The notes below the pieces were generated by a model. That model was not told where the DNA came from, ran no database searches, and saw nothing but the letters and a program-made list of their open reading frames with translations. The translations under genes and the position numbers were made by a program. A stretch of 64,000 nucleotides of DNA from Podocnemis expansa (Eukaryota > Chordata > Testudines > Podocnemididae). Below, one piece after another: positions 42,590-54,914 of the stretch (position 1 is its first letter; every line of letters starts with the position of its first letter). The stretch lies in NCBI GenBank assembly GCA_007922195.1, contig ML682005.1, positions 42,193,177-42,257,176 on the forward strand. The letters are read 5' to 3'.

Positions 42590-43035
42590 ACACTGCCCCC
42601 TAAACATAAGGGGTTTCGGGGTGTTGCAGCCTATTTTCGGCCCCGGAAGTAAAAATCCTGTCTTGTAAAACGCCTGCCTGACCGCAGCCGTGAAGGTCAT
42701 GGCCGCCTTTGGCCTGACAGCTCGTAACCCTAGGCCCGGCACGGGGAGATCTAGTGACTTGGCACAAGGTGCTGGGAGTAGCGACCGCCTGGCCGCCTCT
42801 CCAAGCTGCCAAAGCCTGGAAGGGAGGCCGGGGATGTATGAAAAGGAGGACACGAGGGAGAAAATGTAGCATGAATGTCATCTTCTTTTGTTTTTTGTTG
42901 CGCTGGAAGAATTACTCCTAAAAATAGGGTGTTCCGGGGCATTGCAGCATACTTTTACCCCTGTAAGTAAAAAGCCAGACAAAACCGTGGACTTCTAAAA
43001 TGCCTGCTGGAGAGAGGACATGAAGGTAAGGAGGA
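42590..43035 (+). repeat. Two direct copies of an unnamed repeat next to the CpG island
   Basis: 42598-42705 and 42910-43035 share TAAGGGGTTTCGGGG / TAGGGTGTTCCGGGG, a GCATTGCAGC-like part, GTAAGTAAAAAGCC and a TGCCTGCTGG-like end. An inverted third copy lies at 43330-43500. The family is not recognised. Confidence 0.55.
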
Positions 43036-43041
43036 GGACAC

Positions 43042-43315
43042 GTCAGGGGCATTGCTGGCCTGCCGAGGGACCCAGGGCACAGACCCAGGCCTGGTCCCTG
43101 GATGCAGCCCCTGCCCCCTGGCCAGAAGCCACCACGCCACAGCGGGCGGCCAGGCCCTTGATTCCCAGCCAGGGACGGGGCCGCCACGGCCACCAGCAGC
43201 TGGGCGTCAGATCTCTGGCCTGACTGGGCCGGAGATCCAGGGCACCGGCGCTGGTATCCGGGGCACGTGCCCTGGGGCGCCCAGCACCAGCGACGCCTCC
43301 AGGACACGTCCTCCT
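43042..43315. repeat. GC-rich repeat related to 28725-29140
   Basis: Contains CCAGCCAGGGACGGGGCCGC, GGCACCGGCGCTGG and GGGGCACGTGCCC, in the same order as the copy in the last MRS2 intron. Confidence 0.55.
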
Positions 43316-43329
43316 TTTGCCAAGGGTTA

Positions 43330-43640
43330 CCAGACTTCAGGCAAAAGGAGCACATGTCCTCCTTTTTACCTTCACATTCTCAGTCCAGCAGGCATTTTAA
43401 AATACATGATTGTGTCTGGTTTTTTACTTACTGGAGTAAGTAAAAACTTTACTAAAGTGTGCTGGAACACCTTATTTTTAGGGGAAAGCGTTCCAGGGCC
43501 CTCTAAAGGCAGAAGAATATGACATTTTCTCCATGTGTCTTCCAATGTCCTTTTTGTACTTCCCTGTCCTCTTTTCCATGCTTTGGTATCTGGGAACCCT
43601 ACTTTTGCCTGACCTCTGGTAACCCTACCTGTGCCCCATC
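43330..43640 (-). repeat. Inverted third copy of the 42590 repeat
   Basis: CTCAGTCCAGCAGGCATTTT and TTACTTACTGGAGTAAGTAA are reverse complements of parts of 42910-43035. Beyond them GTCCTCTTTTCCATGC and AACCCTACTTTTGCC continue the element. Confidence 0.55.
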
Positions 43641-43679
43641 CAGCTGTAATGCCGTTTTTTTGCCACCTCAGGCATCTTC

Positions 43680-43820
43680 CAATCAGAACGTGCCCCTTGC
43701 AATTAGCAGCGCTTACAGCCGGCGCCATGAAAGCCTCCCTTTAATAGAATGGCTCCATTGAGCCTCTCCACACCACCTAAGGCTTTGCCCCATTGGCCCC
43801 ATCATAGTTATGGCTCTGTG
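43680..43820 (+). repeat. Copy 2 of the three-copy interspersed repeat
   Basis: Has AACGTGCCCCTTGC, ATGAAAGCCTCCCTTTAATA, TGGCTCCATTGAGCC and CATAGTTATGGCTCTG in the order seen at 10480 and 60595. Confidence 0.55.
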
Positions 43821-43904
43821 GGCTGTTAAAGATGAGCTCATTGACAGTGTGTAGATAAATCCTCAAGTTGTCCCTAGATGCGTTCATGTCAAATTTGGCC
43901 CCAA

Positions 43905-44060
43905 AAGCAGGGATTTCCCAACAACCCCCCCCCCCCAGTTGTCAGCTAGTAACAGTGTATCAGCAAATTAGTGAGCACCCCAACACCCCCCCCAAACCTT
44001 CCCCTACACTCCTCTCCTCCCATTTTCAAGTCCTAGGGAGAATATTGCCCGAAGGCGAGG
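43905..44060 (-). repeat. Inverted single unit of the MRS2 intron-1 minisatellite family
   Basis: CAGTTGTCAGCTAGTAACAG, TTAGTGAGCACCCC and TTTTCAAGTCCTAGGGAG form the reverse complement of 41490-41600, including the sequence that precedes the array there. It lies about 2 kb away, on the other side of the CpG island. Confidence 0.75.
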
Positions 44061-45212
44061 CTGCTCCCCTTTCCAAAAGAAGCTTTTGGGTGAAGCTGGG
44101 CTGGAGTGAGGGCCTCTTTCCCCATTAAGTTTTTAAAAATCATAATCTGTATTTGCAAGCCAACTATGGCAATATTCATTAGGGTTTTGGGTTTCCCTGC
44201 AAACTACTACCTGCAGGTGGAGGATCTGGCCCTGTGGGCAGCAGGGCTAGGCTCTGGCAATGAAATGGAATATTCTTAATTGTCTTCCCAGCACCTCTGC
44301 ACAACTAGTCAGTGCTAGACAAAAGTCTTGAGAGTATGTAAGTCAGATCACTTTGAGCATACATCTAAGCACTAGAATGAACTAGTGCACCGAGGCACAG
44401 CTTAAATTTGACTTAGTCTGCTCTCGACCAAAGATTAAGTCATGGTGTGAACTGAAAGCTGTTCCTGATCCAGTCCAGCTATGGACACACTAACAGCTGA
44501 ACAGGAGCAACCTTATGTGTAGACAAGTACTTAGCCACATATCACTATACACCCAATGCTTAATAAAGCTCTTTAGGTAGTCTTTGGTGTACAAAAAGAT
44601 TTAATGAAAATATTGCAAAGGCATTCCCTTTCTCTACTCTCAAATCATATAGACTGGAGTTAAAGCAACCTTCTCCCATAATCCAACCTCTTTAGGAATA
44701 TTTTCTATTTTCAGTGTGCACTGAGACATTCCTGTAGTATTAAATCAAGAAAGTGGAGGTGAACTAGAAACTTACATTACTATTAAATGTGCTGCTCAGC
44801 TGACCAGCTTCTCCTTACTGGGGTTATATATTTATTAGCCCCAAGAACTGTGAATATTTTGAGCTGTGAGCCCTTTGTGGGCTTTGTTCAGGAAGGTGCT
44901 TGAGCATGTGCTTAACTTTAAGCATTTGCTTAAGTGCTTTTCTGGATAGGGATAGAGAAAAAGACATGTTTAGGTGCTTTATTGAATCAGGCCCTGAAAC
45001 TTTGCAGGAAGGAGAATTGTGGCCAAACTCTGCTTTCAGGGAACTGTTCAGTTACTTTAAACTTACAGGAGGAATGGATAGCAGAGTTTGGTCCCAGCTT
45101 CCAGTTCATCTACCACTCTTCCCTTTTGAAGACATTTACAGTGATGTGAAGTGGTAGAAAATGTACCAAATCAGAATATTTTACAGTGACTATACACAAT
45201 TGTAAATGACTT

Positions 45213-45640
45213 CACAAACAGAACCCTGTGCGGGTAGAAAATCCATATCCACGTCCGATCGCAGGTCCACGAAAATGGTCCATGGATATAAAGCAGATAT
45301 CTGCCGATTTGCAGGGCTCTAGATATAAAATTTGGATCCACAGCCATCCAGGAGCTGCAAAACTGATCTGCAGATACCCACAGATATAAAAAGACAAGGA
45401 GTCCGGTGGCACTTTTAAAGGCTAACAAATTTATTTATCACTTGAGCTTTCATGGGAGAAAATCCCACTTTGTCAGACATCCGATGAAGTGGGATTTTCT
45501 CCCATGAAAGCTCACGCGATAAATTTGTTAGTCTTTAGAAGTGCCACCAGATTCCTTGTTGTTTTTTGCTGGACTAGATTTAACACAGCTACCATTTTGG
45601 AACTCCACAGATATAAAAGAATCTGTTGATTTGCAGGGCA
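45213..45640. repeat. Dispersed repeat rich in GATATAAA / GCAGATATCTGC, split by an insert
   Basis: ATCCATATCCACGTCC, GCAGATATCTGCCGATTTGC and AGGGCTCTAGATATAAA are followed, after the Penelope-like insert, by GATTTGCAGGGCACTGT. Similar GC/AT-alternating repeats are abundant in turtles, but the family name is not known to me. Confidence 0.5.
45392..45604. mobile_element. Palindromic Penelope-like insert, 14-bp target duplication
   Basis: Flanked by CCACAGATATAAAA at 45378-45391 and 45605-45618. Two inverted arms meet near 45480 (CCCACTTTGTCAGACATCCG then ATGAAGTGGGATTTTCTCCC). Hammerhead-like cores are mutated (CTGACAA; CCGATGA). The insert splits the repeat at 45213-45640, which shows it is younger. 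Confidence 0.85.
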
Positions 45641-47489
45641 CTGTTCACAAAGTACAAGGCAGTAACAAAGCATGTCCTAAATGTGTGTATAGTGATAAGT
45701 ATACTGAAGTCAAGACCATTATTCCAGCTTGAATTCAACTGTTTTGGGCAGCAGAATTTGGTCCCTGGTTTCAGTTTCCTCCAAAGCCTGATGAAATCAG
45801 TTGGTTATTTTAGCCTTGATTTGGTTGGATTACAGTAGGTGGCAGTATGTGCAATGTATTGAATTTAATCGTAGATGCCAAGGAGACTTAAAACAAAACA
45901 CGGCAAGAAAGCAGGCAAGTAAGTTAATATGCACCATATCTTGCAAGTGTGTGCTACTCCTGTAGGATCTGTAGAGAATCATCTGAATAAGTAGAATGCA
46001 AATGCTGGGGGAATATTTAATAAGTTTATATCAGAAATCATATTTAGCAAATTTGAAAAAACATTCTTGACAATTATAACAGGGAAGCTGATATTTTTTA
46101 ATCTACATCTGAACAACAGGGAAAAACATTGGCTTTGTTTTTTTCCTTTCTTTCATCCATCCATTCCCCTGGATGCTAATGGAAAAAAAAAGACTGTCAG
46201 AAGTAAAATTGACAACAAGAAATCATTTACGCACATGTCTTCATACAAAATGTCGGCTCATCAAAATTATATTAATTGTAAGAGCTATATGTCTCACGAA
46301 TGGTGCAAGCATCTCCACCTCCTACGAAAAAGACGCTTTACAGAGGCGTCTACAAGGTTAACAAATCTGGATTTTGGTGGACCAAGTATATCTAGAGCCA
46401 TGGAGCATGCCCAGCATCTCTTTCTTCATTGAGACCATGATCTCCGAATTCATTCTATGCAGGTGAACCCCTGAGCTCACAATACACCCCATTTTTTGAA
46501 TGGCGTTCTCAGAGGGCAAAGGTGTCCTCCCATAAAGAATCATTTGAAGAATCAGGCCTGAAGAGGGACAGGCATAGCTCGTGCACCTCCCTGATTGCAA
46601 CTGTGGCAGTCTTGCCTGAAGAGGTGGTTTTTCAGAATCCATTTATAGCTTTATAGGAGAACCAACATCTTGAACTCAGTAATAGCCAGTGTAAATTTTG
46701 GAGCATTGTTGTAATGTAATGGCTTAATGAATATTGCTGTGTGATGAAAATATATGGAGCTCTAGATACAGTCTCTGTATTTTCAAAGATAGGCATGAGC
46801 TATCAGCTTTGGTTGCTGATGTGCTTATTACAGCTGCTATTCTAGTATTTAGAACTGTGTACAGACCTGTGAAGTGTCGTACATCGAGTGCAGTGGTTAC
46901 ATTTGTGGCATGGTTATTGTATAGAATTTTTTAAATAAATTGAATGCAATGTATTCTGTCAAATGAAAGGTCCAGTTCAAAACTGCCCCAAAATATAATA
47001 AATGTGGCTGCTTCTAGCTTGCAGGGTGAGATCCTAATCTAAAGGATGAGCTCAGAATTCATACCCTGCAAGGAAATAGCCACAAAGAGAGATCAACTCC
47101 TTAGAAAATGAAAAATACATAAAATTCACATTTGAGACCTGCTTCTGTTAGGTGGGAAAAAAAAATCAGAAACTACTGATACTGCCTCAGTAGCCTTGAT
47201 CAAATAGGCTCTACTTTCATTGCTGCTACTCCTCAGAACTGGATAAGAGGTTTTTTCGCTGCCTTTCCCTAAACTGTCCATCTGAGAATTTTGCTTCCAG
47301 TGCCTCTGAAAGTTTTTAAGGTTTTTCCTGTGCACATTCTCAGCTATTTCTCCGGGGTCTAGACTGTAGTAAAAAAACCAAAACAAACCCTGTGTTGCTG
47401 ACAAGTGGTTATCATCAACAGGTGTGGTAAAAATGGCAACATTCAATGAGATTTTTGGGGCAAAAATATTTAGAACATTAATTGCTTTG

Positions 47490-47635
47490 AAGATTTTTCA
47501 AAGCATCTGGCGAAGTGGGATTTTCTCCCACGAAAGCTCATGCAATAAATATATTTGTTAGTCTTTAAGTGTCATAGGACTCCTTGTTTGTTTGTTTTAC
47601 TGAGCTAGACTAACACGGCTGCCCCTTTGGATCTT
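47490..47635 (+). mobile_element. Penelope-like fragment with hammerhead-like hairpin
   Basis: AAAGCATCTGGCGAAGTGGG, the TCCCACGAAAGCTCATGC half, TTTGTTAGTCTTTAAGTGTC and AGACTAACACGGCTGCCCC in order. The core box is CTGGCGA, with the invariant A replaced. The right end includes the full GGGGCAGCCGTGTTAGTCT-type terminus on the reverse strand. Confidence 0.75.
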
Positions 47636-50171
47636 GGCAACTGAAATTAAATTGTCTTCTCTTGCAAGCTTTAACTCTCTCCCTGTGTTTACTGTTGTCC
47701 ATTTTCATTATGATGACCACATACAGAGTTGATGTAAGTAAGTATTCGCATACTGAGTTCATTCATTTGCCTTGAAGTAATTGATTTCTTCCCTTTGCAT
47801 CATGACTAAATGGCTTTTAAAGTCCGATTTATCCTATGGAATGTGTTACTGTATGTGGTACAGAATAATCATTTACACATTATGATTAACTGACAGTAAT
47901 GTGAAATTTAGATACTCGTCATTCAACAATCATTTCACAATAAGCCCAAGTATGTCATGATGCAACCATTTTTTTCATATCTATCCAAAAAGAATGATTT
48001 GTCCAGTTTTTATCTAATTATGCACATGGAGATGGATTCTGTCCTCAGTTAGGAAACTTGGATTATCAGGTATAAGTCAAGGCAGAATTCGGTTGATGAA
48101 GGAAAATATATATTTGTGCATTTATTTGCTATATTTGTTGAAGATCATCAACAAAGGGGGCGGATCTTGTATACGATAGCCATATACAGGGCTTGAATTC
48201 TTGTAGGGTATTTCCTGCAGCCTTCCCGCTACTCTCTCTGCAATAAAAACTCCGGGGCGGGGGGGGAATGTCACAATATTTACTGGTCCTCTGCCCAGCA
48301 CAGCACAGCACCAGCTGAATTTGAACTTTGCCCATGTGACTTGTGTGAGAACATGGGGATGCTTGTAATTCTTTATGAATATTGTATGTTCTCACTATTG
48401 TTTTGAGTGCTAGTGTGGTGTTTGCTGTATGACAACAAGGAATTAATTCAAATGGGATACTTGTACATATGCAGGAAAGTGGATGATAGGTCCATTCACA
48501 AATGTTTCAAGAACATTTACATGTCATTCTCTTTGGTAGTTTGACTTCCAGCCATGCAGGGTTCAGCAGTGCAGTTTGTAACCACAGGCTGGGGAGGCAG
48601 AATCCAGGAAGGAAACTGGAACAAGAACTTTGGGGTGGATGACAGGACAGGCACCTAAGAACAGGAGCTGGGATGCTGGGAAGGGTGAAGTGACACAATC
48701 ATCCGGAGCTGTTCAGAGAAGCAGACTGACAAAGACAACCCCTGTGGTGGGGGTCTGAAGCAGCAGCAGATGCTTTCTAAGCTTCCAGGGGACTGTAAGA
48801 TTGGAGCAAGATAAATTACACATAGACCTTAGACTGTCTTAAAAAATCATTTCCTGGTGTTGCAGTTTGTTTGCATTGTTGAGACTTGCAGCGCAGGACC
48901 TAAACTCAGTCACATCTACTGAATAATCACTGAGTCCTACAGTTGTAGCCCAGCATCCAGTCTAAAAGTTGGGGAATGGCAGAATTTTGCTGCAGGACCA
49001 GGAAAGAGATGAGACCTGTTACTTGAGAGGGTGCACACAGAGAGCAGAGAGGGTACAAACGTGCAGCTAGAAGAAATGTGACAGTTTGGCAGGGATGTTT
49101 AAAGCTTGGAGGTATTTGTTTTTGCTTCATCCTTTGTTTCATGAAGCAGTAAACAGCAATTGCCCAGTCAGCTGGAACCACATCCCTTCTCTGCTCTCTG
49201 TATGAGGAAGCTGGGAACAGGGTGTATACAGAGCCCTTGAGAGTCTGTATTGCAATTCTAAGAGGCTTAGTAACGGAGCTTGCAGTCTGGGAGAAAGAGG
49301 TCGACAAAGACCTCTTTCCCCTGGCACTGGGAAAGCCCCTGGCAGCCTTTAGGACCTATCTTAGATATAGCAGACTCCCCACTCTACCTGTGGGATGCAG
49401 GCAGCCCTGCCCAGAATTTCTGCAACACATCCATACCATGCCCCTTCTGTCCCTAGCTACTTCCAGTGCTCAGTATGTCAGGCTTTGAAAGGAGTCCTTG
49501 GAAGGCGGCCTTATGGCTGCCTTTTGCAAAGACTGTACTGGGAAATTCTCCTCCCCTTTATGCCTCTTTTGCCCCTTTATCTGATGTTAGAAGGCTGGAA
49601 TAGATGAGGATCTTATCCCTTATGTCAAGCTCTGTGCCCACTGGAACAGCCCCGTGCTGTGTCTGCCCCATATTTCATCAGTGAGTTGTAAAAGGATATT
49701 GTGTAGCTGTGAGAATTTGGCCTATGGTCAACAGGGGTGGCTGAATCTGGCACTGAGTAGCCAATAAAGTGGTTGACAAATTACACCTCATGCTTGACTC
49801 CAGGGACAGCATCAAGGTCATCACCTTTTTGGCTTTTACATACAAAGTATTAATGTTTCTTATACAGGTTTTCATATCTGCATGAACTTTCTGATTACTA
49901 GAGAGCATTGGAGGGGAGGACTGTAATATTACTGTGCATTTGCCCCCTTTATAAACTAGACCAGTAGTTGCAAGTGAGTGGAAGACTATAGCTGTTAACC
50001 AGTAACACTAGTATGTCTGACATCACACAGTCTGAAATTACTCTCTTGTAATGGTTAACTGCTTTCCTTGCAGTTCACAGCAGGGGGTGATTTTTCCTTC
50101 ATAAAAGTTAAGATAAACAAGAGAAATTCCAGAATGTTTGATCATCATGTGTGTTGAAATCAGTTTTGAAC

Positions 50172-50190
50172 ATGATGATGATGATGAGAC
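50172..50190. repeat. (GAT)n microsatellite
   Basis: GATGATGATGATGATGAGAC, a short trinucleotide run in intergenic DNA. Confidence 0.75.
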
Positions 50191-50423
50191 ATTGCACAAT
50201 GTCTAGGTATGAAGGAACAGGGCATTTTTGATCTCACTGCAATCAATGGGAGAAACAAGGCAGTAAAAGAAATTAGGTGAAATTTAATACATTTTCTGTT
50301 TATCTTCTGTCAGGTTTTACAGTTTCTGGTAGCCAGAGTGTGGGGAAGGTCCAGTGTGGCCAAAGTTTTAACAGACTTATACAGTGTTTTATTGTGCAGT
50401 GCTCTGGACAGAGTAACATATAT

Positions 50424-50632
50424 CTGTGGTTCCCAACATTTTCTCTGTCATGGCACTCCTTGCTACTTTTAATTAATTTGAGGCACACCACCATATAGTT
50501 TCCAGATGAACTCATGAATGTTCATGAGCCAAGCCAGAGCTCTTTGAGTAGTTTTTCAAAAAATTTTGTGGCACACTTGCTGAGACCTGCAAGCACCCCT
50601 GTGTGACCTAGCACACTGGTGGGGAAACACTG
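50424..50632. mobile_element. hAT-like miniature element, family C
   Basis: Termini CTGTGGTTCCCAAC and GTGGGGAAACACTG. Flanks ACATATAT and ACATATGC agree at 6 of 8. The interior TGTGGCACACTTGCTGAG and TTTTTCAAAAAATTTTGTGG parts match the insert at 40741-40943 on the other strand. Confidence 0.75.
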
Positions 50633-51559
50633 ACATATGCAATGTTAAAAATGTAGTAGAAAATCATTTATTGCTAGCACACTACTTTCGGGACAAAACT
50701 TTTGCTGTTTGTCATCAAGAAGTGTCTAAATGTAACAAATCATATGTGTTCATTGAGTAAGCTCATGAGTCATTTAAAGTTTTTGTTTTGTTTTAAATCT
50801 GAGTATCAAAGCATAACAAGATTCTACTACAAAACACCTTATAGTCTGATTGGATAATGCAAAGATGTTGAAAGAATTTTTGAAAATTTTGCACACATCA
50901 AAAATCACTTTGGACTAAAAACAAGAAAGGGAAGTTTCACAGCAAAGAGTCATTATTTATGAAGAATAAGTAATTTAGGATGAATGTGCCACACTGCTGC
51001 TGCATTAAGGGCTAACGTAGCTAACACCGATAGAAGTCAGTGGAGTCTTTTTGTTATCTTTAATGGAAGCTGAATTGGGCTCTTAATATGTAAGTTATGT
51101 AAATTATTGTTTTGTGTTAATTATATGAATTATTTGACAAAAGTACTTAAAATGATTTTGAATCTTGTCTGCATGATTTGCGCAAGGTTCGTCTTACTAG
51201 CGTCTGTAGATTGTTTTTACAAACTTTAATGGCCCAAGGATGTCCACAGACTTTATCAGGCTATTCTTCCTGAGAGTTTTGAACCAGGACGAGCTAAATT
51301 GGGCAAGTCACATGTGTAACTTTTCTGCCAGGGTGAGATGGCAGAACAAGGTCCCGGTTCTATATCTTGGGGGTTTCCAAATAATGTAACACCACTACCC
51401 GGCTTGAGCTTCCACCCAGATTTCTGGGAAATCATGCACTATCTCATGGGCACTCTACAAGGGTAATGCTTCCTCACTCGCAAGCATGAGTGTAGTATAC
51501 AGAACTTTTCATAGTAGTAAAAATAGACTGTAAAAGGCCACATAACAACAAAAATCAGC

Positions 51560-51700
51560 ACTGATCTGGAAAATCAGTGCTGAACTGGTTCCCAACATGA
51601 TCCCACACGTCATAACAGCAAATGTGAACTCACTAGCAAACCTAGCACTGATCTGGAGAATCAGAGCTAAATAGGCTCCCAACAAACGCAAGGGTATGTA
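51560..51700. repeat. Short direct duplication
   Basis: ATCTGGAAAATCAGTGCTGA (51564) and ATCTGGAGAATCAGAGCTAA (51652) are diverged direct copies about 88 bp apart, just before the 81-bp minisatellite. Confidence 0.6.
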
Positions 51701-51719
51701 GGGAGTGTCTTTCACACCA

Positions 51720-52045
51720 GCTGTCCGCCGGCACCAACCACTGGTCACTCACTCCATCCACTAGCACTGTCCCTTGCCTCTGCTTGCTGTCCGCCGGCTC
51801 CGCCCATGGGTCACTCATGCCATTCAGTCCACCGCTAGTTACTCTCACCGTCCCTTGGCTCCACCCTCTGTCCGCTGGCTCTGCGCAGGGGCCACTCACG
51901 CCGCCCATCCGACTGCTGGCTGCTCTCACTGTCCCTTGGCTCCACCCACTATCTGCAGGTTCCACCCATGGATCACTCACGCCATCCAGCTCACTGCTGG
52001 CCACTCTCACCTTCCCTTAGCTCCATCCGCAGGTCACTCACTCCC
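51720..52045. repeat. 81-bp period minisatellite (about 4 units)
   Basis: Unit starts CTGTCCGCCGGCTCCGCCCA at 51787, with diverged copies at 51720, 51868, 51949 and a partial one at 52021. Each includes GGTCACTCAYGCC, CCGCTAGTTACTCTCACC-like and GTCCCTTGGCTCCACC. Period 81 is a multiple of three, so long frames cross it on both strands; no start, splice or homology supports a gene. Confidence 0.75.
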
Positions 52046-52073
52046 TCTGTTGCTCCTTTGCAGTGATTCAGCT

Positions 52074-52098
52074 CAGAGAGAGAGAGAGAGAGAGAGTG
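52074..52098. repeat. (GA)n microsatellite
   Basis: AGAGAGAGAGAGAGAGAGAG run directly after the minisatellite. Confidence 0.9.
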
Positions 52099-52567
52099 TT
52101 TGCTTCTCAGTGATTTCAGCTCTTAAACCTCAAGTAACTGGAGATAGCTTCTTCCATTAAAATAACAAAGGCAGGCCCCAAAAGAAGCCTAGCCAGATCT
52201 GTCATTTGGCAATGAGACCAGGGAATGAGGCAAATGCCTCAAGGATAGCTCTATACTCAGCTATGCACTCCCACTCCTGTTTTGTCTTTTCCAGGCTGAA
52301 ACAGGCAGTGGCCTTTATTACAAGTCTCTTTTTTTGCAAAGGGTAACTTTTACCCTTTAACTAACCCAAACAGATTTGGAACAATCAGAGAGTAGCATAT
52401 TACGAAAGGCAGTATTTCATATTTCCCTTCAGTAGAATTACAGATATTGACAGATTTGTGATCAGATCAACCCCAAATACCATTACCCATATTGCCCTGC
52501 ACCCATAGTGTATTTATGCTAATGTGTTCTTTGTGCTCATGCAAATACTAAACCCATGCAGATTGGT

Positions 52568-52583
52568 TCCCCCCCCCCCCCCG
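52568..52583. repeat. Poly-C tract
   Basis: About 15 consecutive C residues. A similar run is at 43924-43936. Confidence 0.85.
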
Positions 52584-52840
52584 AAGCTGTTACAGCCTTA
52601 TACACGGTTTCATTTGTGTTTCTGATTGACTGGTGTTATCCCTAAGTGGGCCAATCTCTAGCTCAGCAGAAGCCATTTTGATTCTTACAAGATCCCACTG
52701 ACTACTCTGGTGGTTAAGGCAACTGTGTCCTAGCACAGAAGTGGTAAAAATATCTCCACTTAGGGAACATGAACTACCCAAAGTGAATTCACTGTACAGA
52801 AATAAGTTTGCTTCTGCTTTACTTTATCACTGTAGGAGAG

Positions 52841-52896
52841 TTAAATAAATAAACTTGTTAGTCTTTAAAAGTGCCACAGGTCGTCTTGTTTGTTTT
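52841..52896 (-). mobile_element. Very short Penelope-like insert, 12-bp target duplication
   Basis: Only 56 nt (ATAAACTTGTTAGTC, TTAAAAGTGCCACAGG, TTGTTTGTTTT) between ACTGTAGGAGAG at 52829-52840 and 52897-52908. The intact duplication shows that a heavily truncated copy inserted as such, not that a longer one decayed. Confidence 0.85.
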
Positions 52897-54914
52897 ACTG
52901 TAGGAGAGGACTTTCACTTTGTGTTATTAACAGATCTTACCCATTTAGGCAGTAGAAGGACCTTAGAAGGCAAAAAAGCAACAAAACTGTATGTATAAAT
53001 TAACTCTAAAGACTTATATAGGCACATAGAGAGCTTCCACTTAAAAAAATGAGATTATATATATCATTGATGTAGACAACAAACCAATGCATCCTCAGAT
53101 TTTTTTAATCTGTATGTTCAGATAACTTCATCTCAGCCATACTGATATTCTGACACTGGCCCAGTTATATTTTTAAATGCAAGTAAGGCATAAGCAGCAA
53201 AGAGATAAAAAGATTGAGTTTTCATGTTTGTAATAATTGAAGAAAATATATTTTATATGAATACTGAATGGTTTTCTGTTTGTCAGTTCCTTTTTACTTG
53301 GACTGTCCGTGGCATATACAGAGAAACCATCACATGCCAGTCACAGACAGAAAGACAAATCTTGGCAGCACATAAATGTAGCCATAATTAAGAGCTCATG
53401 CATCTGAGTCATTAAAAAAACCCACCAAGTTTCTGTTAGTTATTCATACCCCAGGAGCCCTCCCCACCTCCCTTTCCCCCTTCATTGCTTCTGTGCTATG
53501 TTAATTGAATGGAAATTTTAGTGAAACTGGTCTTAAAGGAGTTCAGTAAAAGTCTGTTTTATTCTTGAGAGTGAGTAAACGAATCCCAATAAAAAAAGAG
53601 TCCAGGAAAAGTTGCCAAATGCAAGAGAAGAAACTGTTTTTTGGCTGTCTTGTGTTCCAAAGAGGTCTTTCCCCACTATATAGATTTTTAAAAGAGACAG
53701 GCAAATCTCCATGGAGAAGGGAATTTCCTTTGCCCCTTTTAAAGTCTAATAATAATAATGCTTATCAATTACATGGCACTTTATCTTTGAAACACCGCAC
53801 AAACTCTAAGGCCCGACCCTGCAACCCATTCCTAGGAAAGTAGTTCCATTAACTTAAACAGAACTGCTTGTGCAAGTAAAGGCTGCAGGACTGACCACTT
53901 AACTAGTCTAGTGAATCCTTCTATTATATTATTTATTTATTTGTATTTGTATTACTATAGAACCTAGGCTTGGAGCAGGAACCCAAAGCAGTGAAGTTCT
54001 GCTGTGGACAAAGCCTTTCTTCTTTTGAAATGAAACCTTTCAGCAATATTTTATATAACTGAATGTCTCTTATTTTGAAGACATTGGTACCGACTGTTCA
54101 AACAATGTTAATTAAGGGACATAGCTCAAAACAAAGTAAGCATATTATATTATCTCTCTGTAGAGCAAGCGAGGAATCAGTAACAGGCATGTCTTGTCAG
54201 ACCTGTAAGAATAAGTAAAGAATAATAAAGTCAGTGAGAAAATAGTACTGCTTCCCTAGTTGGTTGTATCTAGCCACAGTTCTAACGCACTCAAAATGTT
54301 TACTTCTAGACACTGGAGATCAAATTCTGGCCCCATTGTGATCACTGGGAGTTTTGCCATTGACATCAGTGGAGGCAGGATTTCACCCTGGATACAGGAG
54401 TAAGCATTCTATCACACCAGACTATGTGAAGGTGAATTATTGGAATAGGTTTGAAGCACATTAGTAAGGAAGATGCTGTCTGAGGCGTCTCTTGTGCAAT
54501 GTGTCTTAGACATTTGAACTATTATTCACAGTGGCAGAAGAACTTTTATTCCAATGAATTTCTCTAGTACGGATAATGCTATAAAAGAGGGATGGATGAG
54601 TGGGTGGACCGAGCTGTCCCCTGTGCAGATATGTGGGGACCTTCACACTTGTACATCTTGTATGATGATAGTGGACAGTCCCAGTTCCTGTGAAGTTTGT
54701 TACGGAGGAGAAAGCATTACTTATTTAAATAACAAAAAGGTGATAATGAAGACACTAAGCCCAATACCGATCTGCTGTATTCTCTCTCCCAGTCTCTGCA
54801 ACTGGTTGCAGTGTGCAGCAAGGTCCAGGAGAGTTCATAGGAATTGTGGCATTGCACAGTATCGTTCAAGAGGCGTGGTGACTTTAAACTTTAAACTTCT
54901 CGCTGAAGTTTAGC

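Noticed and set aside
42302..42853. 183-codon minus-strand frame (and a 167-codon one) over the CpG island
   Set aside because: GC-rich DNA has few stops. The frame has proline/arginine low-complexity content, overlaps MRS2 exon 1 in another frame, and matches nothing recognised.
46067..46642. Frames of 121 and 94 codons on opposite strands as a gene
   Set aside because: No recognisable domain, no splice or codon support, and the two overlap on opposite strands.
51774..52160. 128-codon frame across the 81-bp tandem repeat
   Set aside because: Explained by a repeat period divisible by three; no start context, splice sites or homology.
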